From Corynebacterium pseudodiphtheriticum DSM 44287 (lineage in GTDB: Bacteria; Actinomycetota; Actinomycetes; Mycobacteriales; Mycobacteriaceae): 64,000 nucleotides of DNA. The stretch covers positions 124,001 to 188,000 of the forward strand of contig NZ_JIAH01000005.1 in NCBI RefSeq assembly GCF_000688415.1, read 5' to 3'. Both the position numbers and the translations under genes were made by a program. A model generated the notes under the pieces. It saw only the letters and a list, made by a program, of their open reading frames with translations. It was not told the origin of the DNA and ran no database searches. This document shows, in pieces, positions 28,192 through 36,773 of this stretch; positions within the stretch are counted from its first letter, which is position 1; each line of letters begins with the position of its first letter.

Positions 28192-28560
28192 ATGAGCACC
28201 AATGAACAAGTAGCGGACTTCGCTGCGGAGACCTACCCAAGCTATTCGCAGGAACTGCACCACAGCTACATCGAGGGCTACAACCCAGTTTCCTTGGGCG
28301 CGCCGCACTCGTCGCTGTTGCGTAATTCGACTTGGATTGGCATGGGCCTTCTTCTCGGATTCTTCCCATTCGCTGGCACCCTGATTTGGGGTATCAGCAC
28401 GGGTATTTGGGATGCCGGTACCGCAGCTAATTACTCCACTATTTTGACCATCATTGGCGCCATTGGTGTTGTTGTTACTTTGGTCGGTGGTTTTGGTTCG
28501 ATCCACTTTGGTCGCCGGTATTACCGTCAATATGTGAAGGAAACCGGCCGCACCTCCTAA
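28192..28560 (+). CDS. Small two-helix membrane protein downstream of sdhB
   Basis: 122 residues: polar N-terminus rich in Tyr/Ser (TYPSYSQELHHSYIEGYNP), then two transmembrane helices (about 49-70 and 83-105) and a basic C-terminus (GRRYYRQYVKE). Ribosome site AGAAAGG. C. glutamicum has an uncharacterised membrane protein in the same place after sdhB. A TAGACT box at about 28145 may give it its own promoter. No known domain recognised. Confidence 0.8.
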   Translation: MSTNEQVADFAAETYPSYSQELHHSYIEGYNPVSLGAPHSSLLRNSTWIGMGLLLGFFPFAGTLIWGISTGIWDAGTAANYSTILTIIGAIGVVVTLVGGFGSIHFGRRYYRQYVKETGRTS

Positions 28561-28581
28561 CGCGCCTTTCCTGCCAGCCTC

Positions 28582-28630
28582 GCCCCGTACCTGCTAGATG
28601 CCTACCGCGTCTAGGCAGGGCGGGGCTTTT
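28582..28630 (+). terminator. Terminator
   Basis: GCCCCG, CCTGC and AGA pair with TCTAGGCAGGGCGGGGC in a long, slightly imperfect stem ending in CTTTTC. Confidence 0.8.
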
Positions 28631-28680
28631 CGTAGTTCGAGACAACGCCCTCAAGAATCCGAGCGGAGACCACGCAGAAT

Positions 28681-30069
28681 ATGAATCCCCCGAAACACAG
28701 TATCGCCGCTAAACGTACGGCCGCGAAAAGCACGACTGCGGAAAGCACTGCTGGCAAAAACGCTTATGCAAACAGCTCTTCGGTAAGCCACGCAGCTGCT
28801 AACAATGCTGCACCCACAGACCAGCAACGTGCTCTTGAACTACGCAAGCACAAGATATTCGTTACCAGCCTATTGGTGCTGGCTGCTGCGATATTTCTGG
28901 GCTGTTCCTGGTGGCAAAGCCAGCCGGGCGATACCCCAGGGTGGGTTGGTTATGTGCGCGCCGCCGCAGAGGCCGGCATGGTCGGTGGCTTGGCGGACTG
29001 GTTTGCAGTGACTGCTTTGTTCCGGCACCCGATGGGCCTACCGATCCCGCACACGGCATTGATTCGCAAAAAGAAGGACCAGTTAGGTGATTCGCTGTCG
29101 CAATTTGTTGGCGATAATTTTCTCAATGCTGAATTAATCACTTCCAAGGTGCGTGCAGCCAAATTGCCGGAATGGTTGGGGGCGTGGCTAAGCGAACGCG
29201 AAAACGCTGAGAAAGTCTCCCGGGAAGTGGGCAAGCTGACCACGAATATTGTGCGAGCTATAGACGCGCAAGAGGCAGAAGAACTTATCCAGCGGCACTT
29301 GATTGATAAGGCTGCCGAACCGATATGGGGCCCGCCACTAGGACGTACGCTCGACGCCTTGATCGATGAAGGCAAGTTAGAACCAGTTGTTGACGAAGTT
29401 GTGACCTGGGCGAAGAGCAAGATTGACGATTCGGAGGAGTCGATTGTCACCTTGATCAACGATCGCATGCCGACTTGGGCTCCGCGTTTTGCTCGGCAAT
29501 TGGTGGGAGAGAAAGTTTTCCGCGAGATGGCGTCGTTTATCAGGGAAGTGGAGGCCGACCCGCAACATCCTGCACGGAAATCCATTCGCAAAGGGCTACG
29601 CCAACTGTCGTATGACCTACAGTTTGATGCCACGATGATTAGCCGGGTAGAAGAATGGAAGGCAGAGATCCGCGGTTCACGCGCGGTGAAGGCATTACCG
29701 GAAATGTTGTGGGATAAGGCTGCAACAGGTTTGCTGAGCGCTGCCGAAGATCCAGAGTCCACGCTGCGCCAGAAGATCGTGGAACTGTGCGTGCGCTGGG
29801 GAGAAAATATCCGTGCCGATGCTGAACTGCGTGGTTCGTTGGACCGGAGAATCAACTCTGCAGTGGAGTTTTTGGCGAATAACTATTCTTCGGAAGTCAC
29901 AGGACTCATTTCTGAGACAATCGCGCGCTGGGATGCTGATGAAGCCAGCGAGAAAATTGAGCTTATGGTGGGTAAAGATCTGCAGTTTATTCGGCTTAAC
30001 GGCACCGTTGTTGGTGCGCTGGCTGGCTTGGTTATCTACACTGTCAATCAGCTACTGTTTGGCGCTTAA
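28681..30069 (+). CDS. DUF445 family membrane-associated protein
   Basis: 462 residues. A low-complexity Ala/Ser/Lys N-terminus of about 55 residues, one hydrophobic helix (IFVTSLLVLAAAIFLGC), the DUF445 signature EAGMVGGLADWFAVTALFRHPMGLPIPHTALI, a long mostly helical body, and a C-terminal hydrophobic helix (VGALAGLVIYTVNQLLF). This fits a membrane-anchored protein; the biochemical role of DUF445 is not established. No strong ribosome site precedes the ATG, so the true start could be a little downstream. Confidence 0.88.
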   Translation: MNPPKHSIAAKRTAAKSTTAESTAGKNAYANSSSVSHAAANNAAPTDQQRALELRKHKIFVTSLLVLAAAIFLGCSWWQSQPGDTPGWVGYVRAAAEAGMVGGLADWFAVTALFRHPMGLPIPHTALIRKKKDQLGDSLSQFVGDNFLNAELITSKVRAAKLPEWLGAWLSERENAEKVSREVGKLTTNIVRAIDAQEAEELIQRHLIDKAAEPIWGPPLGRTLDALIDEGKLEPVVDEVVTWAKSKIDDSEESIVTLINDRMPTWAPRFARQLVGEKVFREMASFIREVEADPQHPARKSIRKGLRQLSYDLQFDATMISRVEEWKAEIRGSRAVKALPEMLWDKAATGLLSAAEDPESTLRQKIVELCVRWGENIRADAELRGSLDRRINSAVEFLANNYSSEVTGLISETIARWDADEASEKIELMVGKDLQFIRLNGTVVGALAGLVIYTVNQLLFGA

Positions 30070-30096
30070 ACAAAAAAACACAACCGGGGTGAGCGC

Positions 30097-30124
30097 CCAC
30101 CATGTCAACCCCACCATGTCAACC
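30097..30124. repeat. 14-base tandem duplication
   Basis: CCACCATGTCAACC occurs twice back to back (30097-30110, 30111-30124) between the DUF445 gene and the next gene. Confidence 0.9.
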
Positions 30125-30163
30125 CGCTAGGCACGACCCCCAGAGGACAGATGGAGTACCACT

Positions 30164-30601
30164 ATGACTGATAAGCGCAAGCGATTTTCGGCGGACGACA
30201 TTGTTGATTCGCTCAAGCAGACTGGTTCCTCTTTGCGTTCTGTAGCTGGCGAATTTGCGGAAAATGCCGCTCAGAATTATCACGATCGTGATGCCATTGG
30301 CACAGCGAAAAACGCAGCGCGCCAAACCGCGCAGGATTTCCGCGGCATTGATAGTTTCGACGATTTGAAAGAAACCGGTTCGAAGCTGTGGAAGCGTGGT
30401 AAATACTTGGGCAGCGAATTCGGTTCTGAGTTACGCGATGCCGTCGCGAAAACTCGTGATAGTGAGGCAGTAAGCGAGGCCAAAGCCAGACTGCGGAAGT
30501 TTCCTGGGCGGGGGAAAGATGCTGATGCTGCGGCGAAAAACAGGCAGCCACATATTATTGAGGGCGAAGTTGTTGATATCGACGGCCACAAGCCGGACTA
30601 A
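30164..30601 (+). CDS. Hypothetical soluble helical protein
   Basis: 145 residues, charged and probably helical (DIVDSLKQTGSSLRSVAGEFAENAAQNYHDRD), with no signal or membrane segment and a C-terminal IIEGEVVDIDG motif. TGGAG upstream. M. tuberculosis has small genes of unknown function in this interval before deoC; I recognise no domain. Confidence 0.75.
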   Translation: MTDKRKRFSADDIVDSLKQTGSSLRSVAGEFAENAAQNYHDRDAIGTAKNAARQTAQDFRGIDSFDDLKETGSKLWKRGKYLGSEFGSELRDAVAKTRDSEAVSEAKARLRKFPGRGKDADAAAKNRQPHIIEGEVVDIDGHKPD

Positions 30602-30714
30602 ACCGGCTCCCCGGCGCCGGCTGATGGCGCCCGCCAGTATCTCGCGCGAATGCGCGTGCGTGTGATAATTTTCGCTAGTTAGACTAATCGTATTCCGAGG
30701 GACCCCGACACCAC

Positions 30715-31104
30715 ATGATTGTTGACGTATTATCGCAAGCCAATTTCGCTGCTGAACAGACCCAGCACTTGGCACAACTGCCACCTAGTGGGCCTTCGTT
30801 AGAGCCTTGGCAGTCTAATCTCTTGTACGGCTTGTTTTGGCTGCAACAGGGGCTTTATTCTCTGGTGGCCATCGCCGGTTTGGCTGGCGCTATTTCGGCG
30901 GCTATGACCCGTGACGACGCCTTTGATGCGGATTCCCGCCAATCAAAGATGGTGTGGGTTGCGATGTTGGCTGCCTCCGCATTTATCGTGCCGATGCCGA
31001 TTCCGATTTTGCCGTGGGTCGGCATGGTGGTTATCGGTATTTACTGGTTTGACGTTCGCCCTTCGCTCAAAGCCTTGATCAACGGCGAATATCGCTGGGA
31101 TTAG
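30715..31104 (+). CDS. DUF2516 family membrane protein
   Basis: 129 residues with two to three hydrophobic segments (LYSLVAIAGLAGAISAAM, VWVAMLAASAFIVP, WVGMVVIGIYWFDVRPSL). The combination, and position just upstream of the deoC homologue, corresponds to M. tuberculosis Rv0476. Role unknown. A TAGACT box lies about 30 bases upstream of the start. Confidence 0.85.
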   Translation: MIVDVLSQANFAAEQTQHLAQLPPSGPSLEPWQSNLLYGLFWLQQGLYSLVAIAGLAGAISAAMTRDDAFDADSRQSKMVWVAMLAASAFIVPMPIPILPWVGMVVIGIYWFDVRPSLKALINGEYRWD

Positions 31105-31150
31105 GCCTGTACGCTTCGCCCTATAGCAGCAGATGATGTGGAACTAAAAG

Positions 31151-32026
31151 ATGGAAGAAAACTGGTTACATCAGTTTCTTGCGTGGGATTTTCGCGCCCC
31201 GCACGTCGGCTTAGCTGAAGTGCGCAATGGTGTGGCCGCCGCTATTGCTGCAGGGGTTGGGGCGGTTGTTGTGAGCCCGAATCACGTAGCGACAGCAGCA
31301 AAAACGCTGGACAGATACGTGCGGCAACACGGTGGAGATCATTACGACGACGATGCGGATGAATCCTCCGTGTTAACGATCATCACGGCAGTTGGTTTCC
31401 CGACGGGGCGCCACCATATTTTGGTAAAAGCATCTGAGGCGCGGCTGGCGGTTTCGCAAGGAGCGCATCGTGTCTGGGCTTGCGTAGACACGAGTAATAC
31501 TGACGCTAATGCCCTTCTCAGCGACATGATTAGTCTTCGGGAAGCTGTACCCGCCCCGGCACAACTCGGCGTGGTGGTGCCGGATTATTCCGCGGTGGGC
31601 AAGCAGTCTGCATCAGCGCCAGAGCAGCAGTCTGCATCAGCAGCGGGACAGCAGTCGGGGCAGCTGTTAGAGCAGCTGGCAGGGGAGGAAACGTGGAAGC
31701 CGGAAACCCGACGTGGCGAATTGGTATCTACTTGTGATTTCGCGAAGGTGGACCAACTCGTAGTAACTTCCCAAACGAAGTACCCGGCATCGTGGGCAAC
31801 GGCGCAGCAGTTGCCTGATCGCATTCCAATAGTTTTGGACATGGGAGCGGGTACAAAGTTAGCTGAATCCCCGGCTGCTGATTCTTCATTAGTGGAGTGG
31901 CTGGTTGCGGAATCCGCGGACCTTGCAGCCAACAAAAAGGCCTTGGAAAAAACAGAAACCGCCAAGCAAATCTTGGCGGTAATTCCTGTACCCGTTGGGG
32001 CTACTCGTAGAAATAAAAACTCTTAG
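31151..32026 (+). CDS. DeoC-family (deoxyribose-phosphate aldolase) homologue, probably not active as an aldolase
   Basis: 291 residues. Clear DeoC similarity in the first half: AEVRNGVAAAIAAGVGAVVVSPNHVATAAKTL and ITAVGFPTGRHHILVKASEARLAVSQGAHRV. But the catalytic positions look changed: the Asp of the family EIDMVIN motif aligns with Trp (RVWACVD), the Schiff-base Lys of KTSTG aligns with Val (LVVTSQTKY), and the second Lys aligns with Leu (IVLDMGAG). An 8-residue repeat insertion (QSASAPEQ, QSASAAGQ) sits mid-chain. It occupies the deoC position of the mycobacterial gene order. Annotated deoC elsewhere by synteny; activity here is doubtful from my hand alignment. A weak CTAGC-caaa-GCTAG hairpin follows at 32027-32040. 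Confidence 0.8.
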   Translation: MEENWLHQFLAWDFRAPHVGLAEVRNGVAAAIAAGVGAVVVSPNHVATAAKTLDRYVRQHGGDHYDDDADESSVLTIITAVGFPTGRHHILVKASEARLAVSQGAHRVWACVDTSNTDANALLSDMISLREAVPAPAQLGVVVPDYSAVGKQSASAPEQQSASAAGQQSGQLLEQLAGEETWKPETRRGELVSTCDFAKVDQLVVTSQTKYPASWATAQQLPDRIPIVLDMGAGTKLAESPAADSSLVEWLVAESADLAANKKALEKTETAKQILAVIPVPVGATRRNKNS

Positions 32027-32057
32027 CTAGCCAAAGCTAGGTTAACAGTGCATCTAC

Positions 32058-32948
32058 CTAACTTTTACGGACTGGTGCCGTCGAATTTGCTCCGGCATCC
32101 TGTTCAGCGTCCTTGCCCGAACCACCAGGATTGGCCCCCGGCGTTGCGTTAAGCTCTTTGCTCATATCCGAAGGATTCACGTTGCGACCCTCCAGGGTGA
32201 TTACCAAACCGTGGTCATTGAATTCAATTGCAGTGATATCCAACTGCCCACCGGTAGCCTCACGCAGGTTTTGGTTCAAGGAATTCGCGATACCGTCAGC
32301 GGCGCCTTCTGGGAGTGAAAAGCCCAGGATTTTTGCTTCAGAAGCATCGAAAGAGACATTTCCGTTGTCCCCCACCAGTGGGCGCAGCGTCAGATTCGCA
32401 GCGCCGGACAGAAACTTCACGGTGATGGTACCGGCTTCGTGATCCGTTGAGATATCTGAGACCACGAGCTCACCCAAAAATGCGGCGCCACCGAGTTGTT
32501 CCCGCAGTCCCTCTTGGATGGTGTGAGTGAGGTACTCGTCGGGAAGCTCCGAGCGGGTGCGCAAAAACTCCGCCTCCCCAGATTCAAGCGCCATGGATTC
32601 CATGTGCACGTGTGAGGCGGGCATACCTTTGTAGTTGCCCTCGGCATCCTGCTGCAGTGTCGATGGGGTATCGATGTTGACTTCGCTGAGCTTCCCACCG
32701 ACCAGGCCGAACAACACTGGGCTGGAACCGAAGGAGACTTCTGGGTCTTCGGTCATCTCAATGCCTTGGGCCTCGATGTCTTCACGGAAGCTCGCGCGCA
32801 GTTGTTGACCAATGAAATAACGCGCGCCAAATTCCGCCAACAGCACCAGGATCAGCACCGCCACCAAGACGGCGACGATGATTTTCCAGGCAGTTGCGGC
32901 GGATGATTGTGCTTTAGAGCTGACTGGGGCTTGAGAGCTAGAAGGCAT
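32058..32948 (-). CDS. LmeA-like phospholipid-binding protein (DUF2993)
   Basis: About 296 residues: a short Ser/Ala-rich cytoplasmic tail, one transmembrane helix (WKIIVAVLVAVLILVLLAEF) and an extracytoplasmic DUF2993 domain (ARYFIGQQLR, SPVLFGLVGGKLSEVNI, then ATGGQLDITAIEFNDHGLVITLEG). Mycobacterial LmeA, in this family, is a periplasmic phospholipid-binding protein needed for lipomannan elongation. ATG at 32948 is chosen because TAGACT lies 6 bases before it (leaderless); a GTG two codons earlier would overlap that spacer. Confidence 0.88.
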   Translation of the reverse strand: MPSSSQAPVSSKAQSSAATAWKIIVAVLVAVLILVLLAEFGARYFIGQQLRASFREDIEAQGIEMTEDPEVSFGSSPVLFGLVGGKLSEVNIDTPSTLQQDAEGNYKGMPASHVHMESMALESGEAEFLRTRSELPDEYLTHTIQEGLREQLGGAAFLGELVVSDISTDHEAGTITVKFLSGAANLTLRPLVGDNGNVSFDASEAKILGFSLPEGAADGIANSLNQNLREATGGQLDITAIEFNDHGLVITLEGRNVNPSDMSKELNATPGANPGGSGKDAEQDAGANSTAPVRKS

Positions 32949-32960
32949 AGGCACAGTCTA
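32949..32960 (-). promoter_or_regulatory. -10 box of a leaderless transcript (LmeA-like gene)
   Basis: On the minus strand TAGACT (32960-32955) then GTGCCT and ATG. No ribosome site is present. Confidence 0.55.
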
Positions 32961-32977
32961 GCGTGAGACGGCCGGGA

Positions 32978-33469
32978 TTAGAGGTTTTCGTTAATCCACT
33001 TTTCGGTCAGCTGGCCTTCGTTGTCGAAGAGCTCTTCTAGTGCTTCGCCAACCTTTGGCTCGATAGCGGCACCCATCATTGGGATGTTGACGGAAACGTC
33101 GTTGGTGTAGCTCAGGGTGGTGGTTTCACCTTGGCCTGTCAGCTGAACGGTGCCTTTGAAATCAACCGGGGTGCCCTTGACATCGGCGTTGTAGGAAAGC
33201 TCCGCTTTGTCGTCGGCAAGCGCGCCAACTTTGACGGTGCGCTTAACCTTCAGCGACTGCGAGACCATAGCGCGTACGGCCTCCGGCAGGATGGTGACGG
33301 GAAGCAGCTCGAACAGGGTGGCTTCGTTGTTGGAGAACTCGTTGAGCTCGCCTGGTTCTGGCGAAAGGTTTTCGGCGATATAAGCCCAGTACTTCTCGTT
33401 GGTCAACGCCTGGTGGACTTTTTCGGCGGAGTGATTGATGGTCACTGTGTTTTCGCTACGGGTAGACAT
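32978..33469 (-). CDS. DUF2505 (START-like) protein
   Basis: 163 residues, cytoplasmic. Starts with SENTVTINHSAEKVHQALTNEKYWAYIAENLSPEPGE, the entry strand and helix of the START/SRPBCC-like DUF2505 fold, and ends in the long C-terminal helix (IEPKVGEALEELFDNEGQLTEKWI). Such folds bind hydrophobic ligands; ligand unknown. Same order as Rv0481c, next to murB. Divergent from murB with a shared 20-base promoter region. Confidence 0.85.
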   Translation of the reverse strand: MSTRSENTVTINHSAEKVHQALTNEKYWAYIAENLSPEPGELNEFSNNEATLFELLPVTILPEAVRAMVSQSLKVKRTVKVGALADDKAELSYNADVKGTPVDFKGTVQLTGQGETTTLSYTNDVSVNIPMMGAAIEPKVGEALEELFDNEGQLTEKWINENL

Positions 33470-33482
33470 GCCCTACAGACTA
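33470..33482 (-). promoter_or_regulatory. -10 box of a leaderless transcript (DUF2505 gene)
   Basis: Minus-strand TAGTCT (33482-33477) ends 7 bases before the ATG. It overlaps a plus-strand TACCCT that may serve murB, so the two divergent promoters share bases. Confidence 0.5.
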
Positions 33483-33486
33483 CCCT

Positions 33487-34758
33487 GTGATAGTGATGAA
33501 TGATTTTATGACTCAAGCAAATACGGCCTTGGATACCCCGGAGTTGCGCACGCTTGCCGACGCCGGGGCGCTCGAACGCGTCGATGGCGTGGAATTTTCT
33601 CAGTTGACGACGTTTCACCTGGGTGGTGCCCCGCGGGCTGCCGTGCGAGCCGCGACTGGTGAGGCCGCCGCGGCGGTGGTTCGCGCCCTGGATGCTGCCG
33701 GGGTGGAGCTGCTGATTGTCGGTGGTGGATCCAATTTGCTGGTGACCGACGAGCCGCTGGATGTGGTCGCGGTGCTTATGGGCGATGACCACCTGGAGAT
33801 CGACGCCAGCACCGGTGTGTTGCGCGCGGGCGCGGGTGCCATCTGGGATGAGGTCGTCGCTGCCAGCATCGATGCGGGGCTTGGTGGCTTGGAGTGTTTA
33901 TCGGGCATTCCGGGTTCTGTCGGTGCCACCCCGGTGCAAAACGTCGGTGCTTATGGTGCGGAGATCGCGGATGTACTCACTCGTGTGCAGTTGTTAGATC
34001 GTGCGACCGGTACCGTCGAATGGGTGCCTGCCAGCGCGCTGGATTTGGCGTATCGCTATTCCAATTTGAAATTCACCGCACGTGGGGTGGTGCTTGCCGT
34101 AGAGTTCCAGCTGCGCACTGATGGTTTGTCAGCTCCGCTGCGTTTTGGCCAGCTGGCTGGTGAGCCGGGGCAGCGCCGCGATCCGGCGGAGGTGCGCGAG
34201 GAGGTACTGGGCCTGCGTCGCTCCAAGGGAATGGTGCATGATCCAGCAGATCATGACACGTGGTCGGCGGGTTCGTTTTTTACCAACCCAGTAGTGCCGG
34301 AGACGCTTGCCGACGAGATCACCCAGGTCGTTGCCGCAGAGCTGGGTGCCGACGAAGCAGCGGGCATGCCGCGTTTCCCGGTGGCTGCAGGCAGCATGGC
34401 CACTGAGGGGTCTGATACTGGGGGTTCTGGCACTGAGGTTTCCGACACTGAGGGGTCTGGCACTGAGGTTTCCGGTGGTGCCGCAAGGGCTTCCGGTGGG
34501 GCTGGAAATGGAGCCGCAGAAGCACTGGTGAAGCTGTCTGCCGCCTGGCTGATTGATCGTGCAGGTTTTGCCAAAGGCTACCCGGGTGCGGATGCCCCAG
34601 CGCGCTTGTCGACGAAGCACACCCTGGCCCTGACCAACCGGGGCGCGGCGCGGGCTGCGGACGTCGTCAAGTTAGCCCGTGATGTGCGCGCCGGGGTACA
34701 GGAAAAATTTGGGGTACAGCTTGAGCCCGAACCGCTGTGGATTGGGCTGGAAATCTAG
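33487..34758 (+). CDS. murB: UDP-N-acetylenolpyruvoylglucosamine reductase
   Basis: Makes UDP-MurNAc for peptidoglycan. FAD motifs TTFHLGGAPRA and IVGGGSNLLV; LSGIPGSVGATPVQNVGAYG; proton-donor Ser in WSAGSFFTNPVV; SAAWLIDRAGFAKGY and THALTLTN-like KHTLALTNRG; the C-terminal Glu in LEPEPLWIG. At 423 residues it is longer than usual because of a Gly/Ser/Thr/Glu repeat insertion before SAAWLID. Start is uncertain: GTG 33487, ATG 33496 (MNDFMTQ) and ATG 33508 (MTQAN) are in frame; the close upstream TACCCT box suggests a leaderless message starting near 33493-33496. Confidence 0.94.
   Translation: MIVMNDFMTQANTALDTPELRTLADAGALERVDGVEFSQLTTFHLGGAPRAAVRAATGEAAAAVVRALDAAGVELLIVGGGSNLLVTDEPLDVVAVLMGDDHLEIDASTGVLRAGAGAIWDEVVAASIDAGLGGLECLSGIPGSVGATPVQNVGAYGAEIADVLTRVQLLDRATGTVEWVPASALDLAYRYSNLKFTARGVVLAVEFQLRTDGLSAPLRFGQLAGEPGQRRDPAEVREEVLGLRRSKGMVHDPADHDTWSAGSFFTNPVVPETLADEITQVVAAELGADEAAGMPRFPVAAGSMATEGSDTGGSGTEVSDTEGSGTEVSGGAARASGGAGNGAAEALVKLSAAWLIDRAGFAKGYPGADAPARLSTKHTLALTNRGAARAADVVKLARDVRAGVQEKFGVQLEPEPLWIGLEI
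34404..34477 (+). repeat. In-frame 30-base repeat inside murB
   Basis: TCTGGCACTGAGGTTTCCG recurs 30 bases apart (34426, 34456), with a degenerate earlier copy, encoding GSDTGGSGTEVSDTEGSGTE. The period is a multiple of three, so reading frame is kept. The insertion lies between conserved MurB blocks. Confidence 0.85.
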
Positions 34759-34792
34759 CCACCATCCGTGGCGAAAGACTGCGCGAAACGGG

Positions 34793-35308
34793 CTAGCGCG
34801 GGACTTCGATGGTGACGGTTTTGCCTCCGTAGCCATGTTCTTGGTCGTGGCCTTCGACGGTGACCTCGTTGACGTTGTCCGGGATCTCGAAGGGGCCGCG
34901 GGAACGAGTAAAAGGCTGCTCGTTGGCGTGGTCGTGGCCGAGTCCGTGTTCGGCTAACACGGTGCCGTCTTCGTCGAGCACGCGCCAGCCGTCGGCGTAG
35001 CGCTCCGGGGAATCATAGGGCGAGGACACCGTCACGGAGATGCGGTATTCGCCATCGGAACCGGATAATTCGGCTTCCAGAATGTCAGGGTATTTCTGGT
35101 CGGCTGTGTCCGAAGCAGCATCTTTTGCATCGTCTTTCGCCTTGTCGGCCACGCTGCCTGCGGCGTCAGTAGCGGATTTAACCGCGCTCGAGGCCTGCTC
35201 GGTAGCGCTATTAACAGTCTCATCGGCGCTGTCCGCGGCATTAGAGCATGCTGCCAAGATAAGCATGGAGGTCGCGGCCAGGGCAGTGAAAGTACGTGAA
35301 AGTTTCAT
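34793..35308 (-). CDS. Secreted lipoprotein of unknown function
   Basis: 171 residues. Lipoprotein signal MKLSRTFTALAATSMLILAAC with lipobox LAAC, Cys at residue 21. Then an Ala/Ser/Asp/Lys-rich helical linker (SATEQASSAVKSATDAAGS) and a compact beta-rich domain (DGEYRISVTVSSPYDSPERYADGWRVLDEDG, HGLGHDHANEQPFTRS). The HDHANEQPFTR region and final beta strands resemble small extracellular immunoglobulin-like domains. TATACT lies 8 bases before the ATG, so the leader is very short or absent. No assigned function. Confidence 0.85.
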   Translation of the reverse strand: MKLSRTFTALAATSMLILAACSNAADSADETVNSATEQASSAVKSATDAAGSVADKAKDDAKDAASDTADQKYPDILEAELSGSDGEYRISVTVSSPYDSPERYADGWRVLDEDGTVLAEHGLGHDHANEQPFTRSRGPFEIPDNVNEVTVEGHDQEHGYGGKTVTIEVPR

Positions 35309-35353
35309 GCTCGCCTAGTATAACTGCAGCTCACGCGTCTAGCAGGGTTGTTA

Positions 35354-36592
35354 CTATTCTCCCGGGGTCGGGTAGGTGTATTTGCCTTGGGTTACGCTGG
35401 CCCAGGCCACGGGGAGCTGTTGCTTGTAATACGGCCAGTCGTGGATGCCGGTTGGTGCGTGGTCGAACTCAATGCGCTCGTGCATCAGGCCCTTTTCCTG
35501 CAATGAGTGCTCCAATTCCGCGGTGCATTGGTTCGTGAGTTTTTCCAGTGTGATATTGCCGAAGAACGTCGGAATGCCCTCGGGGCGGGCCAGCTCAATA
35601 TCATGTTCAGTAGCGTAGCCATTGGCGGAATAAATATAGACCGGCATGCTGGCGATACCCTTTGGGTCCGAGACGACGTCGTTACGCAGGCGCTCTGGGG
35701 CGTTGCCCGGGCCCCACATCAGCTCTGGGTTGCCACCCATGACAAGCGCTGCCAGGTCGAAATAAGCACGGCCAGCAGTGCTGATCGACGAATAGCACCC
35801 CGAAACCGAGAAAGTACCGGAATACAGCTGTGGGTACAGATTGGCCAGACGGACGGCAGCCGAACCGCCCATGGACAAGCCGCCGATATAGCGCTCACCG
35901 TTAAAAGGGATGCCGGTTTGTTGTTCCATCACGCCAGGTAGTTCCTGAGTCAGGAAAGTTTCCCACTTTGCGCGGCCCAAATATGGGTCGGTGCTGTTCC
36001 AGTCTGTGTAGTTGGTGCCACCAGCCTCGACGGGCATGATCGTGGTGACGTGTTCATTCGCCATGGTTCCTTGCACGTCGCCTTTTCGCAGCCATCCGGA
36101 CTGACGCGGGGCTGACACGCCGTCGAGAAGATACAGCATCGGTGCGGCTGTGTCGCGGTCCTTCGGGTACTGCACTTGCACCTGGACGACGCGACGCATT
36201 GCCGGGGACTCCACGTAGAGACGTTCGACGTCGAAACGCTCGTCTGCTTCGCGGTGGATCAGGCGCGGCTGTGCAAAATCCTGCTCCTTGTCGATGGTGT
36301 AGGGGGTTTGCTCACCCCATAGGTTCCACATGGGCAGTTGATGCCAGGGGGTGTGGTTCTGGAAAAATTGAAGAACATTTAGCACATGTCCCTGCACAGC
36401 TGGGTCTTTGGACCATTCCGCCATTGGCTCGGAAGAGCCATCGAAAGCGATCCGGGAGCTGGTTTCGCTGGAAAACTGTTGCGCGTGTGCTTGTGGGGTG
36501 GCCACGGCAGATGAGACAGCAGCGGCTGCAGGCAGGCTGAATGCCGCAGTCAGAGCAAGGGCAGCTGCGCGCTGGAATAACGAGGATGACAT
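35354..36592 (-). CDS. Secreted corynomycolyltransferase (antigen 85 family), second copy
   Basis: 412 residues with a signal peptide (FQRAAALALTAAFSLPAAAAVSSA). Esterase core: LLDGVSAPRQSGWL, MPVEAGGTNYTDWN, nucleophile Ser in YIGGLSMGGSAAVRLA, SGCYSSIS, and late His in PTGIHDWPYYKQQLP. The canonical GLSMGG distinguishes it from the GMSMSA paralogue at 20.8 kb. Transfers corynomycolic acids in the outer membrane. An N-terminal region of about 80 residues (WSKDPAVQGHVLNVLQFF) precedes the catalytic fold. No operon partner. Confidence 0.92.
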   Translation of the reverse strand: MSSSLFQRAAALALTAAFSLPAAAAVSSAVATPQAHAQQFSSETSSRIAFDGSSEPMAEWSKDPAVQGHVLNVLQFFQNHTPWHQLPMWNLWGEQTPYTIDKEQDFAQPRLIHREADERFDVERLYVESPAMRRVVQVQVQYPKDRDTAAPMLYLLDGVSAPRQSGWLRKGDVQGTMANEHVTTIMPVEAGGTNYTDWNSTDPYLGRAKWETFLTQELPGVMEQQTGIPFNGERYIGGLSMGGSAAVRLANLYPQLYSGTFSVSGCYSSISTAGRAYFDLAALVMGGNPELMWGPGNAPERLRNDVVSDPKGIASMPVYIYSANGYATEHDIELARPEGIPTFFGNITLEKLTNQCTAELEHSLQEKGLMHERIEFDHAPTGIHDWPYYKQQLPVAWASVTQGKYTYPTPGE

Positions 36593-36773
36593 GGGCTGGC
36601 TCCAAAAGGATAAGTCGAGTGGGGAGATCTCGCGGCTACGTGGCGTGCGAGCCGATGAGCTTTGGAGACATCATAAATGGGGGCGCCGAGAAATGTAGAA
36701 TCCCAAAAGCTTTCGCGAGTATCTGGGTACTCTAGGTTTATGTGACGCTTTAACCCCGGAGGTGTAATCCCCT

